NCBI RefSeq assembly: GCF_008806595.1
Contig: NZ_VZRB01000008.1
Coordinates: forward strand, 210,826-274,825
DNA from: Streptomyces luteolifulvus
GTDB lineage: Bacteria > Actinomycetota > Actinomycetes > Streptomycetales > Streptomycetaceae
Length of the DNA stretch: 64,000 nucleotides
Direction of reading: 5' to 3'
Shown here piece after piece: positions 32,612 to 38,905 of the stretch (position 1 is its first letter; the number at the start of each line of letters is the position of its first letter). Below the pieces are notes generated by a model. That model searched no databases. It was not told where the DNA came from and saw nothing but the letters and a program-made list of their open reading frames with translations. The position numbers were made by a program, and so were the translations under genes.

Positions 32612-33253
32612 TCAGGCCGCGCCGGGCAGTGCGAAGACGGCGCACGTGGCCGTCCCGTGCGCATACAGCCTGCCGTCCGTCGCTCCGACGATCCGGGCCT
32701 GCGCGGTGGCCGTCGTCCGGCCGACATGGACGGCCCGGCCCTCGCAGCGCAGCGTGGGTGTGTCGGCCAACACCGGCCTGACCAGGTGCACGCCGAGCTG
32801 GACAGTGGTGTACGCGCGACCGGCCGGCAGGGCCGTCAGGACAGCCGTCCCGAGCGCGGAGTCGAGAAGCGCGGCCATATAGCCGCCGTGGACCGTGCCC
32901 ATGGGGTTGAAGAGGTGCTCCCCGGGTTCGCCCTCGAAGACGGCCAGCCCCTCCTCGGTCGCGGTCAGCCGGAAGCCGAGCGTGCCGCAGATGGGGGCTT
33001 CCGGCAGGCTTCCGTCGAGACTCGTCCGGGCCAGCTGGAGGCCCGTACGGGCACCGGCGGCCGCGTAGCCCTTCGGGGGTTCCCACGTGTGTGTGCGAAC
33101 GGGTCCCGGCGGGGAGGGCCGGGCCGGCCGGTGCGGTACCGGTGGTGGTGCGGTCGTGCGTGGCAGGCTGCGCCATGGTGCGGTCCGTCCTTCCGGCGGC
33201 CCCGGTGCCGGGGTCCGCGGTCGATGGTGGTGCGGGACGCCGGGCGGCGGCAC
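32612..33253 (-). CDS. PaaI-type hotdog thioesterase, start uncertain
   Basis: The conserved domain is the last ~135 residues: NPMGTVHGGYMAALLDSALG is the hotdog helix with catalytic-region HGG, followed by YTTVQLGVHLVRPV and RTTATAQARIV. These enzymes hydrolyse acyl- or aryl-CoA thioesters. Coordinates use the longest frame from a GTG with no ribosome-binding site. The best start signal, GGAAGGACGGACCGCACC before an ATG at 33176, is in another frame that reads MAQPATHDRT before running out of register, so a frameshift near 33090-33110 may separate start from domain. Confidence 0.75.
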   Translation of the reverse strand: MPPPGVPHHHRPRTPAPGPPEGRTAPWRSLPRTTAPPPVPHRPARPSPPGPVRTHTWEPPKGYAAAGARTGLQLARTSLDGSLPEAPICGTLGFRLTATEEGLAVFEGEPGEHLFNPMGTVHGGYMAALLDSALGTAVLTALPAGRAYTTVQLGVHLVRPVLADTPTLRCEGRAVHVGRTTATAQARIVGATDGRLYAHGTATCAVFALPGAA

Positions 33254-33287
33254 GGTCCGCGCGCTGCCGCCCGGCAGTGCGGGACGG

Positions 33288-33587
33288 TCAGGGAAGCTTG
33301 ACCGCCAGGAGGTCGACCGGCCGGATGTCCGGCGCCTCGCTGAGCATGGTCGGGGCGGCCTCCATCAGCGCGGCGGCGATCCTGCCCTTGAGGTGTCCCT
33401 GGCGTCCCTCCTCGTCGTCGAAGGAGTCGAAGATCCCGAAGGTGGTGGCGCTCTGCCGGAACGCGAACCAGGCGACGGTGCGGTCCTCCTGCTGCGCGAG
33501 CTGGAGCGCGTCGCGCAGCAGAGCCTCGACCCGGTCCGCGTACTCGGGCTTGGCCTCGATCCGTACCAGCAGTCCGAGCTTGTTCAT
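33288..33587 (-). CDS. antibiotic-biosynthesis-monooxygenase (ABM) domain protein
   Basis: 99 residues, a single ferredoxin-like ABM/YgiN domain: LGLLVRIEAKPEYADRVEALL, then TVAWFAFRQSATTFGIFDSFDDEEGR. Members oxidise quinols without cofactor or act as small stress proteins. It is divergent from the AraC-type regulator at 33729, with an inverted repeat between them, so it is probably that regulator's target. ATG at 33587 with GGGAGTGCACC upstream. Confidence 0.85.
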   Translation of the reverse strand: MNKLGLLVRIEAKPEYADRVEALLRDALQLAQQEDRTVAWFAFRQSATTFGIFDSFDDEEGRQGHLKGRIAAALMEAAPTMLSEAPDIRPVDLLAVKLP

Positions 33588-33695
33588 GGTGCACTCCCGA
33601 TGTGTGGTGGTCGTGGAAGGTGCGGTGCCGGTACCGGGCACCGGATCTCGTCCGGACGTCTACGAATCTAGGCCGCGGCGATCGCCTCACCCAGC

Positions 33696-33728
33696 GTCGG
33701 AAACGACGTGTCCGATATCGTTTCCGAC
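33696..33728. promoter_or_regulatory. perfect inverted repeat abutting the DJ-1/AraC regulator start
   Basis: GTCGGAAACGA (33696-33706) and TCGTTTCCGAC (33718-33728) form a perfect 11-base inverted repeat with an 11-base spacer, ending one base before the ATG at 33729. It is probably the operator for autoregulation and for the divergent ABM gene. Confidence 0.65.
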
Positions 33729-34688
33729 ATGCATGTGGCTGTGCTGGCATACGACGGTGTCTTCGACTCCGGGCTCGCCGCCCTCCTCGATGTGCTCGAC
33801 GGGGCGAACGCGATGCGCGACGAGCTCCCGGAGCCGCCGCCCGCCTGGACCATCACCAAGATCGGCTTTCGCCGGCGGATCCGCACGGGAGCGGGGCATC
33901 TGGTCGACACCGTCCCCGTCGGCGCGGCGCGGGAGGCGGATCTGCTGCTGGTGCCCGCTCTGGCGGAGCGGCGGCCCGACGCCCTGATCGCCCATGTCTC
34001 GGGTGCGGAATCCACGCCCGTCCGCCGGCTGGTGGCCGCGACCCGTGAACGGCGGACGCCCGTCGCGTCCGCCTGCACGGGCACCTTCCTGCTGGCCGAG
34101 TCGGGCGTCCTCGACGGGCGCAGCGCCACGACGAGCTGGTGGCTCGCACCGTACTTCCGCAAGCGCTACCCGGCGGTCACGGTCGACGAGACACGCATGG
34201 TCACCACGTCCGACGGTGTCACCACAGCCGGAGCGGCGTTCGGACATGTCGATCTGGCGCTCGCGATCGTACGGATGAGCAGTCCCGTCCTGGCCGACCT
34301 GGTCGCCCGCTATCTGGTCGTCGACGAGCGCCCCTCCCAGGCGGCGTACACCATCTCCGCGGCCCTCGCCCAGAGCGACCCGACGCTCGCGGCCTTCGAG
34401 CGCTGGGCCCGGGTGCATCTGGACGAGCCGGTCTCGATCGCCGACGGCGCACGGGCCGTCGGCGTCAGCGAGCGCACGCTCCAGCGGGCCGTGCGCCGCA
34501 CCCTCGGCACGTCACCGGTCGGCTTCCTCCAGGACCTGCGCGTCGAGCGCGCCGCCCATCTGCTGCGGACCACCGATTTGCCCTTGGAGGTCATCGCCCG
34601 CAAGGTCGGCTACGAGCACGCCAACACCCTGCGCGTTCTGCTCCGCAAGCGCACCGGAGAGACGACGAGCGCGTTGCGCGGACGGTGA
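33729..34688 (+). CDS. DJ-1/PfpI-AraC family transcription activator (FtrA/GlxA type)
   Basis: 319 residues from the ATG at 33729. An upstream GTG at 33708 is in frame but lies inside the operator, and family members start MHVAVLA. The N-terminal class I amidotransferase-like domain (1-180) has the nucleophile-elbow region ASACTGTFLLAESG with a Cys. Two AraC helix-turn-helix units follow (about 220-319: VSIADGARAVGVSERTLQRAVRR and LPLEVIARKVGYEHANTLRVLLRK, in parts). Likely a ligand-responsive activator of the divergent ABM gene. Confidence 0.9.
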   Translation: MHVAVLAYDGVFDSGLAALLDVLDGANAMRDELPEPPPAWTITKIGFRRRIRTGAGHLVDTVPVGAAREADLLLVPALAERRPDALIAHVSGAESTPVRRLVAATRERRTPVASACTGTFLLAESGVLDGRSATTSWWLAPYFRKRYPAVTVDETRMVTTSDGVTTAGAAFGHVDLALAIVRMSSPVLADLVARYLVVDERPSQAAYTISAALAQSDPTLAAFERWARVHLDEPVSIADGARAVGVSERTLQRAVRRTLGTSPVGFLQDLRVERAAHLLRTTDLPLEVIARKVGYEHANTLRVLLRKRTGETTSALRGR

Positions 34689-34720
34689 CGTTCCCCGGGC
34701 CCGGGGGCGCAAGAGGGTGA

Positions 34721-35740
34721 TCAGCGGCGCCGCAGTGACGGGTCGAGCAGCGAGGGCGGAGTGTCGTACTTCTCGTGCGCGGCGAGATCGACACCGGGGG
34801 CGACGATCGCGTCGATCGCGTCGAGCACGTCGCCCGGGAGCACCGTGTCGGCGGCGGCGAGCTGCGCGTGCAGATGGTCCAGCGTGCGGGGACCTATGAG
34901 GGCGCTGGTCACGGCGGGATGCGCGGTCACGAAACCGAGGGCGAGCTGGATCAGCGTCAGGCCGGCTCCGTCGGCGACCCCGGCCAGCCGCTCGACTGTA
35001 TCGAGCCTGGCCCGGTTGACGGGGAGGGCGGTGTCGAAGCGTTCCGGCATGAACGTGGAGCGGCTGGTGGTGATGTCCCGGCCCGCGCGGATCGCCCCCG
35101 ACAGCCAGCCCGAGGCCAGCGGGCTCCACACCAGCACCCCGAGCCCGTACTCCTCGGTCACGGGCAGGACGTGGGTCTCGATGCCGCGCTGAAGGATCGA
35201 GTAGCAGGGCTGTTCGGTGACGTACCGGCTCAGGCGGTGCTCACGGGCGGCCCACTGTGCCTGCACGATGCGGTGGGCCGGGAAGGTCGACGAGCCGAAG
35301 TAACGGATCTTTCCGGCGCGCTGCAGGTCGGTCAGCGCCGACAGCGTCTCCTCGTCGCCGGTGCTCGGGTCCCACCGGTGGATCTGGTAGAGGTCGATGT
35401 GATCGACACCGAGGCGGCGCAGGCTGTTGTCCAGCGCGGTGACCAGCCAGCGGCGTGAACTGCCCCGGTGGTTGCGCTCGTCGCCCATCGGCATGTTCGC
35501 CTTCGTGGCCAGCACGATGTCCTCGCGGCGCCCGGCGATGGCCTTGCCGACCATCTCTTCCGACTCGCCGTCGCTGTACATGTCGGCGGTGTCGATGAGG
35601 TTGATCCCGCCCTCGAGGGCGGCGCCGACGAGGGCGGTGGCCTCGTCCTGGGTGGTGCGCCCGATCCTGCCGAAGTTCATCGCGCCGAGCGCGAGGGAGC
35701 TGACCTGTACTCCGGTGCGGCCCAGGGTGCGGTACTGCAT
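34721..35740 (-). CDS. aldo/keto reductase
   Basis: 339 residues. GGAGGAACAGGTC immediately before the ATG at 35740 decides the start over an ATG five codons earlier. TIM-barrel AKR with catalytic residues Asp (NLIDTADMYSDG), Tyr in DMYSDGESE, Lys in VLATKANM and His in DLYQIHRWDP. NADPH-dependent reduction of aldehydes or ketones is the usual role; the substrate is unknown. It is divergent from a TetR gene with twin operators between them. Confidence 0.92.
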   Translation of the reverse strand: MQYRTLGRTGVQVSSLALGAMNFGRIGRTTQDEATALVGAALEGGINLIDTADMYSDGESEEMVGKAIAGRREDIVLATKANMPMGDERNHRGSSRRWLVTALDNSLRRLGVDHIDLYQIHRWDPSTGDEETLSALTDLQRAGKIRYFGSSTFPAHRIVQAQWAAREHRLSRYVTEQPCYSILQRGIETHVLPVTEEYGLGVLVWSPLASGWLSGAIRAGRDITTSRSTFMPERFDTALPVNRARLDTVERLAGVADGAGLTLIQLALGFVTAHPAVTSALIGPRTLDHLHAQLAAADTVLPGDVLDAIDAIVAPGVDLAAHEKYDTPPSLLDPSLRRR

Positions 35741-35821
35741 GACCTGTTCCTCCATTGCGAGTGAAACGGGGTGAGCGTGCGCGAGTGGTTGGCGGGCCCC
35801 CGCTCTGCCATCATGAGCAAG

Positions 35822-35859
35822 CGGAACCTCGTTCCGGAACGATACGGAACCCTGTTCCG
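35822..35859. promoter_or_regulatory. twin TetR operators
   Basis: CGGAACCTCGTTCCG (35822-35836) and CGGAACCCTGTTCCG (35845-35859) are two copies of one 15-base palindrome, 23 bases apart, in the gap between the aldo/keto reductase and TetR genes. They are very likely the binding sites of the TetR protein. Confidence 0.8.
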
Positions 35860-35892
35860 TTTATCAAGTACGACAGCAGGAGGAGTGGCGCG

Positions 35893-36483
35893 GTGAACGA
35901 CGGCGACGACGGCGCGGGGCGCGCGGCCCCGTCCCAAAGGAAGGACGCCCGGCGCAACAAGGAGGCGCTGCTCGACGCGGCCGCCGCGGTCTTCGTCGCG
36001 TCGGGCGTGGAAGCGCCGGTGCGCGACATCGCGGCCGCGGCCGGCGTCGGGCTGGGCACGATCTACCGCCACTTCCCGACACGGGCGGACCTGATCATCG
36101 CCGTCTACCGGCACCAGGTGGACGCCTGCGCCGAGGCGGGTCCGGCCCTGCTGGCGACGAGCCCGACCCCGTACGCGGCACTGGAGCAATGGATCAACCG
36201 CTTCGTCGATTTCCTGGTCACCAAGCACGGACTCGCCGCCGTGCTGCAGTCCCACAACGTCGGCTTCGACACCCTGCACGCCTACTTCATCGACCGCCTC
36301 GTGCCCGTCTGCACCCAGTTGCTCGAAGCCGCAGCCGCCGCCGGAGAGATCCGCTCCGACCTGGAGGCCTACGAGCTCATGCGCGGGGTCGGGAACCTCT
36401 GCATCGGCGAGGAGAGCGATCCCCGCTACGACGCACGCCGACTGGTCGAACTCCTCGTCGCAGGACTGCGCCGGCCGCGCTGA
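35893..36483 (+). CDS. TetR-family repressor
   Basis: 196 residues from the GTG at 35893 with AGGAGGAG upstream. N-terminal helix-turn-helix: RRNKEALLDAAAAVFVASG and VRDIAAAAGVGLGTIYRHFPTRADL (in parts). C-terminal ligand domain with YFIDRLVPVCTQLLEAAAAAGEIR. It should bind the two CGGAAC-N3-GTTCCG sites and control itself and the divergent aldo/keto reductase. Confidence 0.92.
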   Translation: MNDGDDGAGRAAPSQRKDARRNKEALLDAAAAVFVASGVEAPVRDIAAAAGVGLGTIYRHFPTRADLIIAVYRHQVDACAEAGPALLATSPTPYAALEQWINRFVDFLVTKHGLAAVLQSHNVGFDTLHAYFIDRLVPVCTQLLEAAAAAGEIRSDLEAYELMRGVGNLCIGEESDPRYDARRLVELLVAGLRRPR

Positions 36484-36590
36484 CCATGCACTGCGGGGGC
36501 CGGGCCAGGCGGGCCGTGGAACAGTGGACGGCGAGGGCACGGGCCGTGTGGCGCCTGCGGAGGGTGCACGCGGGTGAAGGAGGACACGCG

Positions 36591-37484
36591 ATGAATCACC
36601 CTGTGCTGGCGGGCGTCGACGGGTCCACGGACAGTGCGGCCGCCGCGGACTGGGCGGCGCGGGAGGCGGTTCTGCGAGGCGTTCCGCTGCGCCTGGTCCA
36701 TGCTTCCCCGCTGCTGCCGGGCACGGCCGGGGCGGTTCCGGCCGTGGACAGGCTGCATGACATGGGGGAGCGGATGCTTCTGCGGGCGGTGGCCGAGCTC
36801 AGCGACCGCTACCCGGACCTCGAAGTGCGGGGCGAGCAGGCCGACGAGGCCCCGGCCGCGGCACTTCTCGCCGCGGCACGGTCCGCCGGGGTCCTTGTCG
36901 TCGGCGCCCGGGGGACGGGCGGCTTCGAGGGTCTCGCGGTCGGTTCGGTCGCCCTGCGGATGGCGGCGGCAGCCCCGTGTCCCGTGGTCCTGGTGCCCCA
37001 ACGCCCCGCCGGGACCTTCGGGGACGGAACGCTTGGGGCACGCGGCGCCGCCCCGGTGGTGGTGGGGTGCGCGGCGCCTCACCCGTCCGGCGAGGCGGCG
37101 GCTGTCGCGTTCTCGGCCGCTGAGGCACGCGGAGCGGATCTGCTGGCGGTGCGCGCATGGGCGCTTCCCGCCGAGTCGGTGTCTGCCGGCACCCTCGTGG
37201 TGACCGAGGAGGACCGCGCCACGTGGGAGGACCAGGAGGTCCTGCGGCTCTCCGACGACCTGCGCGCATGGCAGGAGAAGTATCCGCAGGTGACCGTCCG
37301 CACCGATGTCAGGCTGCTGCATCCCGCGGAAGCGCTCCTGAACACCTCGGAGGGAGCGGAACTGCTCGTCGTGGGCCGGCGGATCGATCCGCGGGCGGCG
37401 GAGGGCCGGCTGGGCCCGGTCGCTCACGCCGTACTGCACCACACCCGCTGCCCGGTGGCGGTCGTACCGCACGCCGACCGATGA
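36591..37484 (+). CDS. tandem universal stress protein (UspA family)
   Basis: 297 residues with AAGGAGGACACGCG before the ATG. Two Usp domains (about 1-140 and 155-295). Domain 1 has VLAGVDGSTDSAAAADWA and the ATP-binding VVGARGTGGFEGLAVGSVA; domain 2 ends LLVVGRRIDPRAAEGRLGPVAHAVLHH with a weaker ATP motif. Tandem Usps of this kind are abundant in actinobacteria under redox or stasis control. It converges on the phosphofructokinase gene. Confidence 0.92.
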   Translation: MNHPVLAGVDGSTDSAAAADWAAREAVLRGVPLRLVHASPLLPGTAGAVPAVDRLHDMGERMLLRAVAELSDRYPDLEVRGEQADEAPAAALLAAARSAGVLVVGARGTGGFEGLAVGSVALRMAAAAPCPVVLVPQRPAGTFGDGTLGARGAAPVVVGCAAPHPSGEAAAVAFSAAEARGADLLAVRAWALPAESVSAGTLVVTEEDRATWEDQEVLRLSDDLRAWQEKYPQVTVRTDVRLLHPAEALLNTSEGAELLVVGRRIDPRAAEGRLGPVAHAVLHHTRCPVAVVPHADR

Positions 37485-37507
37485 CCGACGTCCGACCCGC
37501 TCGCAGA

Positions 37508-38533
37508 TCAGCCGAAGAACACCTCGAACTCGTCGTACAGCGACGGATCGACCTTCTTGGTGGTCGCCGTGGCCTCGGCGAGGGGGAGGCGGACGATCTG
37601 TGTGGCCTGCAGGGCGACCATCACGCCGTAGTCACCGTCCTTGACCGCGTCGACGGCGTGCAGTCCGAAACGTGTGGCCAGCCAGCGGTCGAAGGGGCTC
37701 GGCGTGCCGCCGCGCTGGATGTGACCCAGGACCGTGGTGCGGGCGTCCTTGCCCGTGCGCTGCGCGATCTCCTGGGCCAGCCACTCGCCGATGCCGGACA
37801 GACGCACATGACCGAACTCGTCCAGCGTCTGGTCCTTGAGGATCATCTGTCCTTCCTGGGGGACGGCCCCTTCGGCGACCACGACGATCGGCGCATAGTT
37901 GATCTTGAATCTGCTCTTCACCTGCTCACAGACCTGATCGATGTCGAAGGGCCGCTCCGGGATGAGGATCACGTTGGCGCCGCCCGCGACACCGGCGTGC
38001 AGGGCGATCCAGCCGGAGTGCCGCCCCATCACCTCCACCACCAGGGTGCGCATATGTGACTCGGCCGTGGTGTGGAGGCGATCGATGGCCTCGGTCGCGA
38101 TACCGACGGCCGTGTTGAAACCGAAGGTGACATCGGTGCCGGACACGTCGTTGTCGATGGTCTTCGGCACGCCCACCAGATTGATCCCCTGGCGGCTCAG
38201 TTCGGTGGCCACACCGAGCGTGTCCTCGCCCCCGATCACGACGAGCGCGTCCACCTCGTGCGCCGCAAGCGTCTCCTGGATGCGCCGCAGCCCGTCCTCG
38301 TGCTTGAGCGGGTTGGTGCGGGAGGAGCCGAGGATGGTTCCGCCGCGGGGCAGGATCCCGCGCACGCTGGAGATGTCCAGCGGTACGACATTGCCCTGGA
38401 GCGCGCCGAGCCAGCCGTCCCTCAGCCCCACGAACTCGAAGCCGTACTGCTGGACGCCCTTGCGGACGACGCTGCGGATCACCGCATTCAGGCCGGGACA
38501 GTCACCGCCGCCGGTCAGCACTCCGACCTTCAT
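37508..38533 (-). CDS. pfkA: 6-phosphofructokinase with pyrophosphate-type active site
   Basis: 341 residues. GGGDCPGLNAVIR at the phosphoryl-donor loop, PKTIDNDV at the catalytic base Asp, MGRHSGW and ERPFDID are all intact. The residues that fall at E. coli PfkA positions 104 and 124 are Asp104 (GGEDT) and Lys124 (PKTID). Asp104 with Lys124 is the pattern of pyrophosphate-dependent enzymes; ATP enzymes have Gly104. It therefore probably uses PPi and would be reversible. GGGAGGAAGCC precedes the ATG, and a hairpin lies in the leader. Confidence 0.92.
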   Translation of the reverse strand: MKVGVLTGGGDCPGLNAVIRSVVRKGVQQYGFEFVGLRDGWLGALQGNVVPLDISSVRGILPRGGTILGSSRTNPLKHEDGLRRIQETLAAHEVDALVVIGGEDTLGVATELSRQGINLVGVPKTIDNDVSGTDVTFGFNTAVGIATEAIDRLHTTAESHMRTLVVEVMGRHSGWIALHAGVAGGANVILIPERPFDIDQVCEQVKSRFKINYAPIVVVAEGAVPQEGQMILKDQTLDEFGHVRLSGIGEWLAQEIAQRTGKDARTTVLGHIQRGGTPSPFDRWLATRFGLHAVDAVKDGDYGVMVALQATQIVRLPLAEATATTKKVDPSLYDEFEVFFG

Positions 38534-38556
38534 GGCTTCCTCCCAGATCGAGTCCG

Positions 38557-38589
38557 CTGGAGGGGGGCCCTTGGACCGGCCCCCTCCAG
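38557..38589 (-). promoter_or_regulatory. hairpin in the pfkA leader
   Basis: CTGGAGGGGG (38557-38566) pairs with CCCCCTCCAG (38580-38589), about 24 bases upstream of the pfkA ATG. It may influence start access or be an attenuator; no known riboswitch was recognised. Confidence 0.4.
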
Positions 38590-38905
38590 CCTCCCTCCAT
38601 TCGATCCGCGGTGGCCACTCCACACTCGCCCTGTGGTCCGGCCGGCCAAGGCCGACTCCTTGACAAGGGACAGAGGCGACCCCAGACTTTCGTTGCGCTT
38701 CATGGAATCTGTTTCGTAATACGCATCGATGCATCAAGGTCGGTGTTCGACGCGCTACGGGTGACTGCCCGCTGGGCAGCCGAGGCGGCGGCCCCGGCTC
38801 AGGCGCCCCTGCACTGAAGGTCGGTGGCGGCCGGGCGCGGCCGGCATGGCGCACAGCAGCAGCCCTGTCGACATATCGCTACATATCGATCAGGAGAAAG
38901 CATCC
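38590..38905. other. intergenic region with 10-base direct repeat before the oxidoreductase
   Basis: No convincing gene in this divergent gap. The last part has ACATATCG twice, at 38871-38878 and 38881-38888, exactly 10 bases apart, just before the ribosome-binding site CAGGAGAAAG of the gene at 38906. The repeats are AT-rich for this genome and could be an operator. The rest should hold the pfkA and oxidoreductase promoters. Confidence 0.45.

Noticed and set aside
31458..33176. 572-codon minus-strand frame opposite the SpoIIE phosphatase
   Set aside because: The phosphatase domain on the plus strand is unmistakable; the antisense frame has no family likeness apart from the 5' bit discussed with the thioesterase.
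34693..34706. CCCCGGGCCCGGGG palindrome between AraC and reductase genes
   Set aside because: Pure GC palindrome of this length is common by chance in this background, with no T-run or conserved spacing.
38611..38817. 68-codon plus-strand frame in the pfkA upstream gap
   Set aside because: No ribosome-binding site or family likeness; amino-acid make-up fits a chance frame.
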